The notes: generated by a model from the sequence alone, not told the origin. A stretch of DNA of 64,000 nucleotides from Ornithinibacillus massiliensis (GCF_018310345.1 NZ_JAGXBY010000003.1:558001-622000); one strand, 5' to 3'; counted from the first letter of the stretch, positions 42,120 through 51,719 are shown. Translations and numbers: made by a program.

Positions 42120-43223
42120 TTACTTTCTCGTTTGCATTTCTTTTAATTGTTGAAATAGCTTCTCCACCGTACCAACACCTACACGGTCATATTTTGCCAA
42201 TATCAGCAATTCCATTGGTATCTGGCCGACCTTCTCTATCTGGTCCTCGTGCATTTGTCTTAATAGATTCGGTATACTGGTGAAATATTCGTCTGTCAAA
42301 GGGATAGCCGATAGCTCTTCTGTGACAACAATGTAATCTGTTTTGAAAAAGAAGAATAACTCTCCAGGTCTATCTAAGACTATCTTTCTCCGTATCCTTT
42401 CTTCCTCAATAAACAGTTTTAACTCCTCGAAAAATTGTTCCTCATTTTTTTCAGAAAATCGCTTCACATGTCTTGCAAGCCCTTCTATATTATTAGGTAA
42501 TTCACTCATGATTCTTCCATGCTGCTCAGCACCTAACCTAATTAAAAAGGTCTCTGACTTTGGAAAACGCTGAGGAAGGAGAAATGCATCACGAAGAAAA
42601 TACGGTATATCTAGATATTGACCTTTATAAGATATCGTACGAATGGTAGTATCTCCTGGTAATTCTTCCGTCATTTCTTTTTCCAACGTAGCAACAACCT
42701 CTACTTCTTCTTGTGGGTTTGTAATCGCTGCTGCCAGTTTCTCCTCTAATGCATCAAGCTTAAACACCAATTCTTGTATATCGAAGGTTTGCTGCTTTCG
42801 TGGAGACGGGTCATGATACTCTGGAACCTCGATATCATAAGAACCATATACTTCAACAAACCATTTCACTATTGTATAAATAGCCTCCCAACATAGAAGT
42901 GCCTCCGAATAACGGAACTTCCTCGGATCGTGTGCAGCCTGATTCCCCTGCATCCTTACATAATGAAGTGCATCACGGATTTCATCTGTAAGATAGCCAT
43001 TCTCATCCAGTAGATTAACTTGCTCCATAAGCATTCCCTTGCGAATTTGGGAAAGATTCTCGATTTCGATTACCTTTTGTAGGATATGTTCAATAAATAT
43101 TCTAGAGTGTGTCAAAACCACACGCGGACTAGTAAAGATACTATTTTCTAATTGTTTAGCAATATGTGCTAAGTCCTTCGAAACTGGTTCTAAAAATCGA
43201 TAGAAGTATAATTCCTGTTGCAT
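42120..43223 (-). CDS. DUF4145-domain protein
   Basis: 367 residues from the ATG at 43223, eight bases after GGAGG; the upstream TTG is inside that site. Residues 1 to about 140 match DUF4145, a HEPN-like helical domain, with FTSPRVVLTHSRIFIEHIL and YVRMQGNQAAHDPRKF (the N-x2-AHD region of such domains). These domains often occur with restriction enzymes or other nucleic-acid systems. The remaining 220 residues are not recognised and contain GRIMSELPNNIEGLARHV. No restriction genes lie nearby, so a defence role is only a possibility. Confidence 0.75.
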   Translation of the reverse strand: MQQELYFYRFLEPVSKDLAHIAKQLENSIFTSPRVVLTHSRIFIEHILQKVIEIENLSQIRKGMLMEQVNLLDENGYLTDEIRDALHYVRMQGNQAAHDPRKFRYSEALLCWEAIYTIVKWFVEVYGSYDIEVPEYHDPSPRKQQTFDIQELVFKLDALEEKLAAAITNPQEEVEVVATLEKEMTEELPGDTTIRTISYKGQYLDIPYFLRDAFLLPQRFPKSETFLIRLGAEQHGRIMSELPNNIEGLARHVKRFSEKNEEQFFEELKLFIEEERIRRKIVLDRPGELFFFFKTDYIVVTEELSAIPLTDEYFTSIPNLLRQMHEDQIEKVGQIPMELLILAKYDRVGVGTVEKLFQQLKEMQTRK

Positions 43224-43439
43224 TTGTGTTTCCTCCAAAAAAAAAATCTATCTTTCTATCCTACCATTTTTAGTGGCGTTAGCGTACTAATCTTGAACTA
43301 GAAAAATATTACTAGTATAAATACTTTTTAATAAAATAGATTAGAAAAATCAGAATCCTATGCTAGAATATAATCAGAATATAGTATCTAAGAGACTCTA
43401 TGCTTTAAAATTAGGTAGACATTAGTAGGAGGGGTTACA

Positions 43440-43730
43440 TTGTCAGATGGAAAGATATTAAAGATATGCGAAAAAGGTCATAAGTATTATAAGAGTAGCG
43501 ACTGCCGAAGCTGCCCTACTTGTGATAAAGAAAATAAACCCAAAAGCGGCTTCCTCTCCAAACTCAGTTCACCCGCAAGAAACGCGTTAATTCACGAAGG
43601 CATTCAGACTTTGGAGGAACTATCCAGCTACACAGAAAAAGAAATACTAAAATTCCACGGAATCGGTCCAGCATCCATACCTGTATTGAAGGCTTCATTG
43701 GAAGAAGAAGGGTTATCGTTTAAAGATTAA
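43440..43730 (+). CDS. Small zinc-ribbon plus alpha-CTD-like helix-hairpin-helix protein
   Basis: 96 residues from a TTG at 43440 after AGGAGGGG. The N-terminal third has C10, H14, C22, C25 and C28 (CEKGH, then CRSCPTC), a likely zinc-binding knuckle. The C-terminal half (ALIHEGIQTLEELSSYTEKE, ILKFHGIGPASIPVLKASL) resembles the C-terminal domain of RNA polymerase alpha subunit, a helix-hairpin-helix fold that contacts DNA. A DNA-binding accessory role is inferred. The gene for an acetyltransferase follows after 34 bp and could be co-transcribed. Confidence 0.75.
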   Translation: MSDGKILKICEKGHKYYKSSDCRSCPTCDKENKPKSGFLSKLSSPARNALIHEGIQTLEELSSYTEKEILKFHGIGPASIPVLKASLEEEGLSFKD

Positions 43731-43764
43731 GTAAAATATGTAACTCCTAGTTAAAGGAGATAAT

Positions 43765-44214
43765 ATGGTGGAATATGTAATTAGGAAAATAAATAATCTA
43801 CTTACTATAGAGTGTAAGGATTTATGGCTACAGAGTAGAAATAAAGGCTTCCACTTTATCGAGCGGTTAATACATGAGTATAAAAGTGGAACAAATACAT
43901 TTCATAAACGAGGCGAGGCTTTATATGGTGTTTTCGATCAAGATAATACACTTATTGCTATTGGTGGCGTGAATATCGACCCTTTCTCTTCTACACCTAC
44001 TATCGGTAGATTAAGAAGGTTTTACGTCAAGAAGACACATAGAAGATTAGGTCTAGGCAGTCTTTTAGTGAAAAGAATAATACTCGAGGCTACAGACCAT
44101 TTTAATGTATTGATACTATTTACAGACACCGAGCGAGCAGATAGATTTTATACAAGTCTTGGATTTTTAAAAAGTAATCGCTATCCTCATTCCACTCATT
44201 ATATGGATTTGTAA
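43765..44214 (+). CDS. GNAT-family N-acetyltransferase
   Basis: 149 residues. The acetyl-CoA site is RLRRFYVKKTHRRLGLGSLL, motif A with the R-x2-G-x-G turn, and the FTDTERADRFYTSLGF segment is motif B. Substrate is unknown; the family acetylates amines of small molecules and proteins. The ATG follows AAAGGAG. It lies 34 bp after the zinc-ribbon protein gene. Confidence 0.88.
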   Translation: MVEYVIRKINNLLTIECKDLWLQSRNKGFHFIERLIHEYKSGTNTFHKRGEALYGVFDQDNTLIAIGGVNIDPFSSTPTIGRLRRFYVKKTHRRLGLGSLLVKRIILEATDHFNVLILFTDTERADRFYTSLGFLKSNRYPHSTHYMDL

Positions 44215-44382
44215 TTTCTCATATTTAAAAAACATATAGGTTTTATCGTTTGCTATCTTCACTTTGTCTATAAATTAAGCACGAACAATCCCATCAAGTA
44301 CAGGCGATGTTGCTTATGATTTATCATCAGGACGACTAGTGGATTATATATTTTTTTACCTCACAAAAGGAAGGTGTAAAAA

Positions 44383-44730
44383 TTGAAGAAAAAGAAGAAG
44401 TGGCCTGCCATTTCCGTGATCGCTCTGTTAGGAGCTGGACTGGTATTCTATTTACTTACATTTTTACTTTATGAGCCATCAGAGGATTTTTATGAATTTC
44501 CTGTTCCTAAAATTGCAACACTCCTTCATAAAGATGAACTAACTGAACGATATGAGTGGGTTCATGCATCTGAAGAAAATGGAATACCTTCTATATATAA
44601 ATGGGTTTTATCAAAAAATGGCTGGAAAGAAGAAATCAGTGAAGGAGCCTCTACTTTGTATACCAACGGTTCACATACCATTGATTTGATTTCAACTACG
44701 AATATGTTAGAGGTTATTAAAGTGGAATAA
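44383..44730 (+). CDS. Small membrane-anchored or secreted hypothetical protein
   Basis: 115 residues from a TTG at 44383 after AAAAGGAAGGTG. A lysine-rich start (KKKKKW) precedes one hydrophobic segment (residues about 8-29, ISVIALLGAGLVFYLLTFLL), then a soluble part of 85 residues that should lie outside the cell. No lipobox is present. Family not recognised. Transcribed in the same direction as the nucleotidyltransferase gene 65 bp later. Confidence 0.65.
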   Translation: MKKKKKWPAISVIALLGAGLVFYLLTFLLYEPSEDFYEFPVPKIATLLHKDELTERYEWVHASEENGIPSIYKWVLSKNGWKEEISEGASTLYTNGSHTIDLISTTNMLEVIKVE

Positions 44731-44795
44731 TAAAAACTTTATCTAGAGGAGATAACAAGAATCTCCGGTAATTAAGAGTTTAAGAAGGAGTACTT

Positions 44796-45515
44796 ATGCT
44801 ACATTCTAATAGATTAGCTCCAGAAAAAGTTGCGAAGAATTTTATTAATAATCACTTTCCTCATTGTGATGGTGCACTACTAGCAGGGAGTGTTGTTCGT
44901 GGTGAAGCAACAGAAACTTCTGATCTGGATATTGTTATATTCGATAATGCAACGCGCTCCTCTTACAGGGAATCACGAATTGTAAGTGAGTGGCCAATAG
45001 AGCTATTCGTACATAATCTCCATTCCTATCGCGATTATTTTGAGAGTGATTTCAAACGTGCTAGACCTTCCTTACCTCGAATGGTATCAGAGGGAATAAT
45101 TCTGAAGGATACAGGCGTAATAGATGCAATTAAAAGTGAAGCAAAAGAATTATTGGCTAAAGGTCATGAAGTATGGTCAACTGAAACGATAACTACAAAA
45201 CGATATTTTATAACGGATACCCTTGAGGATTTTATAGGTTGCAACAATCGATTAGAAGGTATTTTTATTGCGAATACACTTGCTGAACTTGTGAGTGAAT
45301 TTGTATTAAGAACGAATCGTAAATGGATTGGTGCTTCTAAATGGATGGTCCGTTCCTTAAAAGAATACGATATTCAATTTACAGAACACTTCATTAAGGC
45401 GTTCGATAATTATTATAAAACTGGTTCCAAAAGGGATATTATTAGACTAGTAGATACCATCTTAAAGCCATATGGGGGCCGATTATTTGCTGGCTTTTCT
45501 GTGGGGAAGAAATGA
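44796..45515 (+). CDS. Nucleotidyltransferase-domain protein
   Basis: 239 residues. The polymerase-beta-like signature is AGSVVRGEATETSDLDIVIF with G31-S32 and the two catalytic aspartates D43 and D45; a third acidic residue may be E54-59 region (not certain). The rest is helical (EGIFIANTLAELVSEFVLRT). The layout is like kanamycin/lincosamide nucleotidyltransferase relatives, though the acceptor is unknown and most such proteins are not resistance enzymes. AAGAAGGAG ribosome site; ended by the hairpin at 45532. Confidence 0.82.
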   Translation: MLHSNRLAPEKVAKNFINNHFPHCDGALLAGSVVRGEATETSDLDIVIFDNATRSSYRESRIVSEWPIELFVHNLHSYRDYFESDFKRARPSLPRMVSEGIILKDTGVIDAIKSEAKELLAKGHEVWSTETITTKRYFITDTLEDFIGCNNRLEGIFIANTLAELVSEFVLRTNRKWIGASKWMVRSLKEYDIQFTEHFIKAFDNYYKTGSKRDIIRLVDTILKPYGGRLFAGFSVGKK

Positions 45516-45531
45516 TTTTCAACGAAAAAAT

Positions 45532-45573
45532 ACCTGACATAATTGCATGAATAGCAATGATGTCAGGTGCTTT
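45532..45573. terminator. Terminator between convergent genes
   Basis: ACCTGACAT (45532-45540) pairs with ATGTCAGGT (45560-45568), then GCTTTTGTT on the plus strand. Confidence 0.75.
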
Positions 45574-45575
45574 TG

Positions 45576-47402
45576 TTATCTAAACAAATCTAAAAATAAC
45601 TCCCAAAATCCTTTTTTCTCTTCCACAGGCTCATTATTTTCTTCTGGTTCTTCCTGTTGAATACTTTCTGTTTTAAATACAAACTGTACAGAATTTACTT
45701 TTTCATTCTTGCTAGACACAAATGATACAGGTTCAAAATCAGACTTATCATAGTCAGACATCATCTCATCGATTTCTTCCGTCATTTGTTCTGGTAGATT
45801 ACTTGTAGAATCGCTTAGCTCATTTGTGCCATCATGAAGTTCCCCAACGCCATTTTCTAGCTCATTAGTACCTTCAGACAGCTCTACCATTCCACTGTGT
45901 ACTTCATTATAGGCACTAGCGATTTGGCTAACTCCACCAGTATATTCTACTAAGCCTGAATGGAATGCTTTATAGTTGGCTGACAGCATTGCAATTCCTT
46001 CCTGTAATTCGCTGAAACCATCCATTCCATCTTCCTCTAGGGAGTCCGAAAGCCCATTGGCCATTTTATCTACTTGATTAGCCATTTCACTTAGCGATTT
46101 ATTCACACCTGTTAATGTTTCACCAACTGCGTCAAATCCCGGTTTCACTGCGGAATATGTTCCTTTTACCTTCTGTGCCGCTTCATATGTTGCTAATAAA
46201 CGATTGATTACTTCCTGATCAGCTCCACTTTCTCTCAAGGCACTTATTTCTGCATTGGTAATTTGATATGCCGGGATTTCATTTATCGCCTTATCCAGTG
46301 CATCATAAGCATCACGATAATTCGTTTTTAGTTCATTTAAACCGTTCCCTATTTCTCCAAGACCATCAGATAATTGGTATAGTCCACCTATTAACCCCTC
46401 CAATCCAGACATATCCATCTCTTCTGTACTACTAAGAGAACTATTCAATGTTGTCAATGCTTCTTCTAACTCTTTCGAACCATTTACTAGATCTGTAGAG
46501 GAATTTGCAAGCTCCTTAACACCATCTTGATATTGTTTCGATCCATCTACTAGCTGTGAAGTACCAGCATTCAGTTCGGAAACTCCATTATGCAACTCTC
46601 TAACACCATCATTTATTGCCTCAATAGCGTCCGATAACGACTGAATATCCCCTGTCATGCCATCAACATCTATTCCATCAATGGACATCGAAGAAGGAAT
46701 TCCAGTAAAGCTGATACCATCTATTTCAAAGTCTACGACATCCGCTTCAACCTCTAATTCCGCTTCATTTTCAGGCATTACGGTAAATGTCACTTGCTTA
46801 TCCTTACCAGCATTTGCAATCATACCGTCATCTGCTTTAATGTTAGTAAATATTTCCGTATTAAGTGGAACAGAGATTTGTAACAAATAATTCTCCATAA
46901 ATACTGGATTCATAGACTCATTGATAGCTGTCTCAATCCGAATTGTTACATGGCCATCTTCTCCAGCCAAGTCTTCTGGAGAAATCTCCTTCCCGTCTAA
47001 GAAATAGGATATTGTAATATCCCAAGGTAGGGCTGCATCATTGATATTCCCTTGATAATAAAATTTCCCTTCAGAAGCAGAAAAAGTCACTGCATCTCCT
47101 TGCTTGTTTAACTCCTGTATATCTGATAAGTTTCTCAAGCTCGTATACGTACCGTAATCGGTAATCATTCCTGCTTTTGCTATATCCAATGTGTTAACAA
47201 CATAGATTTCATTACTTTTACCAGCTGTATCTAAAGTCGCGTAAATTACTTCATCTTTAGCAGTAATTTCTCCTTTTTCTTGTGCAGTACTTTCCTGTTT
47301 ATTGCTGTCATTCGTTGCATTGGCAGTTACAAGAAATGACGGCAATAGAAGGATAACAGTGGCAAAGACTAGTAGTATCTTTTTCAATCTCCTCATCATC
47401 AT
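45576..47402 (-). CDS. Secreted coiled-coil partner of the MMPL transporter
   Basis: 608 residues (start within a triple ATG at 47402-47394). A signal peptide covers about residues 1-29 (LLVFATVILLLPSFLVTANA). A beta-rich part of about 220 residues follows, then repeated ~7-11-residue units such as NDGVRELHNGVSELNAGTSQ that recall the YhgE/Pip and phage-infection protein family helical repeats, and an acidic linker with an amphipathic end. It overlaps the MMPL gene by 4 bp (ATGA), so the two are translated together and probably form one envelope complex. Cargo is unknown; lipid or polyketide export fits the MMPL class. Confidence 0.75.
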   Translation of the reverse strand: MMMRRLKKILLVFATVILLLPSFLVTANATNDSNKQESTAQEKGEITAKDEVIYATLDTAGKSNEIYVVNTLDIAKAGMITDYGTYTSLRNLSDIQELNKQGDAVTFSASEGKFYYQGNINDAALPWDITISYFLDGKEISPEDLAGEDGHVTIRIETAINESMNPVFMENYLLQISVPLNTEIFTNIKADDGMIANAGKDKQVTFTVMPENEAELEVEADVVDFEIDGISFTGIPSSMSIDGIDVDGMTGDIQSLSDAIEAINDGVRELHNGVSELNAGTSQLVDGSKQYQDGVKELANSSTDLVNGSKELEEALTTLNSSLSSTEEMDMSGLEGLIGGLYQLSDGLGEIGNGLNELKTNYRDAYDALDKAINEIPAYQITNAEISALRESGADQEVINRLLATYEAAQKVKGTYSAVKPGFDAVGETLTGVNKSLSEMANQVDKMANGLSDSLEEDGMDGFSELQEGIAMLSANYKAFHSGLVEYTGGVSQIASAYNEVHSGMVELSEGTNELENGVGELHDGTNELSDSTSNLPEQMTEEIDEMMSDYDKSDFEPVSFVSSKNEKVNSVQFVFKTESIQQEEPEENNEPVEEKKGFWELFLDLFR

Positions 47403-49456
47403 TTCTCCTTATAATAGTTTGCTTTCCAGGTAGTTTTATCTATTACTCTATCAAACACTAAAAGACAAGCAGGTAGGAAGAATACTACCATGATAAAGGC
47501 TAATAATGCTCCACGTCCAAGTAACAACCCTATGGATGCGACGATTGGATTTGAAGAGGTAATCCATAGAATAAAGCCAACACTAGATAATATCGATGCA
47601 GAAATTGCAATAGAGAATATTTTTTCATCTAATGTTTTCTTAATCGCCTTCATTGCCGACATTTCTTTTCGATTTTCTTTATATGCCTCCGTTAGCAAAA
47701 TCGCATAATCGACTGTTGCTGCTAGCTGTACCGTACTGACAATCAAATACCCAACAAATACTAAAGAGGAATTCGTAAAGTATGGAATCGATAAGTTAAT
47801 CCAAACTGCTGATTGAATCGTAAGCAAGAGTACGATTGGGAAGGTAATTGATTTAAAGGTAATCAAAAGTACGAAAGCAATCGTTACAACCGTCAGGACG
47901 TTAACGACGGTGTTATCCTTCTGTACTACATTTTTCATATCATACAAGGTTACAGCTTCCCCTAAAGAGTATGCTTCATCTCCATAATAACCTTTTGTCA
48001 TTTCCTGTACTTCTTCTATAAAATTAAATGCCTGATCTCCCTCTGCTTCCGTATTCGTCTGGAGGATTATTCGGCTATAATGCTCTGAATAAAACTGCTC
48101 CGTCACAGATTGATCCAAGTACTCGGCTGGTATTGCGGAACCGACCGTATTTACATAGGCAAGAACACTTTTCACAGGATTCATATCCTCTAATTCTCTT
48201 ACCAATGCTTCTTCCTTCGCAATGTCACCTTTTGGCACAAGTAATACCATTTGTGTGCTTTTGCCAAAGACTTCTTCAATCTTAGCAATATCACTACCAG
48301 CACGAGTAGATTCTGGTTGGTCTCCAATCCCATAAATAAAATTAGTTTGACCTTGTGCTAAAAACGCTGGCACGAGCAAGATAAATACAATGAGTAGACT
48401 TGGCACTTTTCCTTTAACAACTCGCTTACCAATGTTTTTGAATGCTGGAAGTAATGGCTTATGCTGTGTCTTATCAATCCATTTGTAAAATAATAATGTC
48501 AATGCCGGTAAGAAGACCATGACACTGATAAAACTTAGAACGATTCCCTTTACTAGGTTTAACCCTAGATCAGAGCCGATTTCAAATTGCATAAATGTAA
48601 GAGCGATAAATCCAAAGAAGGTAGTAGATGCACTAGCGATAATCGCAGGGAACGACCGCTTCATTGCTAGTCTCATAGCTTCTGTTGGATCGGATACTTT
48701 CTGGCGATAATCCGAGAAACTATGCAAAAGGAATATCGCATAATCTAGTGAAACTGCGAGCTGTAAGATTGGTGCAACAGATTGTGTAACAAAGGAAACT
48801 TCGCCGATAAAGATATTAGTTCCTAAGTTGATTAAGACGGATACCCCAATAGCTGTTAAAAAGAACACAGGCTCAATCCATGAATTAGTTGATATGACTA
48901 AAATAAGAATGATAATCGGTACTAGTAGTGCTGCTGCATACATTGTTTCCGAAACTGCCATCTTCTGTTGAGTAGCTGTATTTAGTGCCTCACCTGAGAC
49001 AGCTCCATCGTCACCCACTAATTCATAAATAGCATCGGTTGCTTCCACCTCTTTTCCGGAAGCAACACTAAAGGTGAATAATGCATTATCATCTTTATAA
49101 TAGGTTTCAACCGTTTCCTTATCCGCCATTTCGATGGGAGTCTTTATATCAATCGCATCATCCAACCAAGTAACATCGGACACCCCATCAATCGATGCGA
49201 GCTCTTCTTTCATGATAAGGGCTTCCTGAATGGAAACATCATTCACCATGACACGTGTATTCGGAACTGCTCCATCAAATTCTTGTTCCATTAATTCCAG
49301 CGCCTTTGTTGACTGGGCATCCTCTGGCAAGTAGTCTATCATATTGTAGTTGACGGAAACCGCAAACTGAGCGACTACACTAATAATGGTAAAGAGAATA
49401 AAAGCAATCACAATTGGCTTTTTATTTTTTATAATTCTTGCTGCAATATCGATTAT
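47399..49456 (-). CDS. MMPL/RND-superfamily transporter, apparent ATA start
   Basis: 685 residues if started at ATA 49456 (MDIAARIIKNKKP-like N-terminus). A stop precedes by two codons, and AAGGAAGGG lies just upstream. The only later candidate is GTG 49411, without ribosome site and already inside membrane segment 1. Two halves, each with one membrane helix, an extracellular domain and five helices; the SSD-like DYAIFLLHSFSDYRQK and DYAILLTEAYKENRK pairs and AIIASASTTFFGFIALT mark MMPL proteins. These export lipids or toxic compounds with proton force. The TetR gene diverges at 49607. Confidence 0.88.
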   Translation of the reverse strand: MIDIAARIIKNKKPIVIAFILFTIISVVAQFAVSVNYNMIDYLPEDAQSTKALELMEQEFDGAVPNTRVMVNDVSIQEALIMKEELASIDGVSDVTWLDDAIDIKTPIEMADKETVETYYKDDNALFTFSVASGKEVEATDAIYELVGDDGAVSGEALNTATQQKMAVSETMYAAALLVPIIILILVISTNSWIEPVFFLTAIGVSVLINLGTNIFIGEVSFVTQSVAPILQLAVSLDYAIFLLHSFSDYRQKVSDPTEAMRLAMKRSFPAIIASASTTFFGFIALTFMQFEIGSDLGLNLVKGIVLSFISVMVFLPALTLLFYKWIDKTQHKPLLPAFKNIGKRVVKGKVPSLLIVFILLVPAFLAQGQTNFIYGIGDQPESTRAGSDIAKIEEVFGKSTQMVLLVPKGDIAKEEALVRELEDMNPVKSVLAYVNTVGSAIPAEYLDQSVTEQFYSEHYSRIILQTNTEAEGDQAFNFIEEVQEMTKGYYGDEAYSLGEAVTLYDMKNVVQKDNTVVNVLTVVTIAFVLLITFKSITFPIVLLLTIQSAVWINLSIPYFTNSSLVFVGYLIVSTVQLAATVDYAILLTEAYKENRKEMSAMKAIKKTLDEKIFSIAISASILSSVGFILWITSSNPIVASIGLLLGRGALLAFIMVVFFLPACLLVFDRVIDKTTWKANYYKEK

Positions 49457-49496
49457 TGTTCACCCTTCCTTGCCTAAACAAAAAATCCACTATAAT

Positions 49497-49526
49497 ATTA
49501 TAAAAGACACTATGTTGGTTTCACAA
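49497..49526 (-). promoter_or_regulatory. Promoter of the MMPL operon
   Basis: On the minus strand TTGTGA (49526-49521), 18-bp spacer, TATAAT (49502-49497), about 40 bp before the gene. A palindrome TATAATATTATA covers the -10. The TetR protein encoded divergently is the likely repressor, though its own operator could not be fixed. Confidence 0.6.
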
Positions 49527-49606
49527 CAAACAGTTTTGTAAAATTCGTACATTTCGCAACAGATTTTCCATTTATGTTGGATAACGTGAACGTGGAGGAG
49601 AATTAT

Positions 49607-50176
49607 ATGACTTCTGAAAAATTGGATAGAAGAAAAAAGTACACTCGAATGGTATTAAAGGATAGTTTGATGCAATTATTAAAGGAAAAGCCGCTCTCTT
49701 CCATCACCGTAAAAGAAATATGTGAGATGGCTGATATCAATCGGTCTACCTTTTACGCACATTATCCAGACCAATATGCCCTCCTGACACAAATTGAGGA
49801 TGAACTCATTGAAGACCTAAAGCACTATTTAAATACTGCGAATCTTCACGAGGAAGATGAAGCAATCGATATGACGGTTAGCCTACTGGATTACTTTTCC
49901 TCCAAACATGAAGAATGTTTAACACTGCTAAATGAAAGGGCTGATTCGACTTTCCAACAAAAAGTTACCAACGTTGCAGAGAGTTTCATGATAAAGAACT
50001 GGATGGATATATATGACTTTGATCAGGAAACATCCAAATACATTAGCACATTTATCATCAGCGGCGGTATCCAAGTAATTAAAATGTGGATGGCGAAGGG
50101 GATGGTTCAATCCCCAAAGGAAATGGCAAGGTTGATTAATGATCTGATAAATAAAGGGGTTGAAAGTATTAGATGA
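49607..50176 (+). CDS. TetR/AcrR-family regulator
   Basis: 189 residues from the ATG at 49607, six bases after GGAGGAG; the longer frame is not needed. The N-terminal helix-turn-helix is KPLSSITVKEICEMADINRS then TFYAHYPDQYALL, typical TetR. The C-terminal ligand domain (DUF-type TetR_C_7-like, with FIISGGIQVIKMWMAKG) resembles the YxaF/DhaS subgroup. It is divergent from the MMPL operon with 150 bp between, a standard local repressor arrangement. Confidence 0.92.
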   Translation: MTSEKLDRRKKYTRMVLKDSLMQLLKEKPLSSITVKEICEMADINRSTFYAHYPDQYALLTQIEDELIEDLKHYLNTANLHEEDEAIDMTVSLLDYFSSKHEECLTLLNERADSTFQQKVTNVAESFMIKNWMDIYDFDQETSKYISTFIISGGIQVIKMWMAKGMVQSPKEMARLINDLINKGVESIR

Positions 50177-50194
50177 GCAGGCCCGAAACAAAAG

Positions 50195-50225
50195 AGACAA
50201 AGCACCTTATTTAAATGCTTTGTCT
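50195..50225. terminator. Hairpin after tetR
   Basis: AGACAAAGCA (50195-50204) pairs perfectly with TGCTTTGTCT (50216-50225), without a T run. Possible terminator. Confidence 0.45.
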
Positions 50226-50296
50226 AGAAAGTAATATTTAGTTTTAGTATTCCTTAACATGACTACTTGATTTGCTAAATAAATGCTATATACCGT

Positions 50297-50323
50297 TTGG
50301 AAGCATTGGAAGCATTGAAAGCA
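50297..50323. repeat. Three 9-bp tandem repeats
   Basis: TTGGAAGCA, TTGGAAGCA, TTGAAAGCA in tandem, 29 bp downstream of the DUF4317 gene stop. Possibly a slippage product. Confidence 0.7.
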
Positions 50324-50351
50324 GAATCACACTTACCATATAGGTAAAAAC

Positions 50352-51539
50352 TTACTCTTGCTCGTCATTCGCCTTGTTAAATAATGCTTCTGGAATCATT
50401 TCAAATCCTTCGATTAACGGATTCTCTTCAAGCTCAATCATCATATATAGTTTCCCATCAAACTTAACCTGTTTAACATGTCTTAGTTCGGGTGGACTAA
50501 CGGCTATATCTGCTACTTTTGTTTTTATTTTAATGGATTTAGAAGTAAATTTCGGAACGATATTCGTCGCCTTAAACTCGTATCTTTCATCATCAATAAC
50601 CGTTTTAAATGCCGTTTCTACTTTTTCCGTATCGACATCTTGTACACCACTGCTTCTTAATACTTTCTCCACATCTTTATAATCTAAACGAGGCACTTCT
50701 TCCTCTTCATTTTCTTCGACTACACGATGGATTTCATCATATACATTGGAGAGGGTTGATGTACTGATTTGATCGCCAGTTACTTTCTTTACGATTTCTT
50801 CAAAAACTACTTTGTCATCGGCAGCAGTCATGATCTCTTCCGCATTCAGCACTTCTTCAATGAAGTGGTAGTCTAATTCAAACTTCTTCCCTGCTGCATA
50901 TAAAATGTGATTAACATCTGCAGCATTCTCGGTAAAACAAGGGAAAAGAAATCCAGATAGTGGCGCCTTCAAATTAATAATCGGGTCTACTACAATATTG
51001 TATTTAAATTCCTTTTCGACATAGTCAAACAGTAATTCTTTTTTAGGGTCTAGCGTTCTGTTCATACTACAAAGAATGAATGGATTGGAATAAACCGTAT
51101 CTCGATCACTTTCCTCCGATTCGGTACTCTTCTTCATCGGTTTCATATATTCACCACGGATAAAGGTTATCACAATATCCATCTCGTATTGCTTATCATG
51201 AAGCATCTTCTCCACGAGTCGAAGCATTTGGTTCTTCCATTCTTCAGTCTCATTCGCAAGTAACCCTTGATGTAAAATTAGCTGACTACTATCTTCCACA
51301 TCACGCAGAAACTTCAATTCGAATAATTTCTCATCCATTTGACCGGATAGTACTTTCTTAAAGTTATCCATAAATAATTCTTTTTGTTCTTCTTCTAATA
51401 AATCAAAAGGGAAGCTTTGATGATGGTAAATTTCGCTCGATTCTTTCATAATGTATACATAGTAAATATCATGTATTTTTAATAAATCATTGTTAACTTT
51501 AAATTGTTTACGAATATTTGCGATGTCTTTTTTGTTCAA
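50352..51539 (-). CDS. DUF4317-domain protein
   Basis: 395 residues from a TTG at 51539 after AGGAGTG. It begins NKKDIANIRKQFKVNNDLLK, the DUF4317 N-terminus as I know it, and keeps the family length and the conserved LFDYVEKEFKYNIVVDP segment. No catalytic motif or membrane segment is seen; predicted cytosolic. Function unknown. Single gene. Confidence 0.82.
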   Translation of the reverse strand: MNKKDIANIRKQFKVNNDLLKIHDIYYVYIMKESSEIYHHQSFPFDLLEEEQKELFMDNFKKVLSGQMDEKLFELKFLRDVEDSSQLILHQGLLANETEEWKNQMLRLVEKMLHDKQYEMDIVITFIRGEYMKPMKKSTESEESDRDTVYSNPFILCSMNRTLDPKKELLFDYVEKEFKYNIVVDPIINLKAPLSGFLFPCFTENAADVNHILYAAGKKFELDYHFIEEVLNAEEIMTAADDKVVFEEIVKKVTGDQISTSTLSNVYDEIHRVVEENEEEEVPRLDYKDVEKVLRSSGVQDVDTEKVETAFKTVIDDERYEFKATNIVPKFTSKSIKIKTKVADIAVSPPELRHVKQVKFDGKLYMMIELEENPLIEGFEMIPEALFNKANDEQE

Positions 51540-51684
51540 GTTTTTACACTCCTAAGTTGTTTGTTAGCATGACTTTATGGTTAAGTTCTTTCATTTTATC
51601 ATATTCCTAGAAACCTAGCTTGACGGAAAACATATAAATAAATAGCCTACTTTTTATTACAAAAAAAACATTATTAAATCACAG

Positions 51685-51719
51685 AATGTCCCAAGTGGAT
51701 ACAGGTCACTTGGGACATT
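51685..51719 (-). terminator. Hairpin after the padR2 operon
   Basis: AATGTCCCAAGTG (51685-51697) pairs perfectly with CACTTGGGACATT (51707-51719), about 67 bp past the last stop of the operon. T run weak. Confidence 0.6.
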
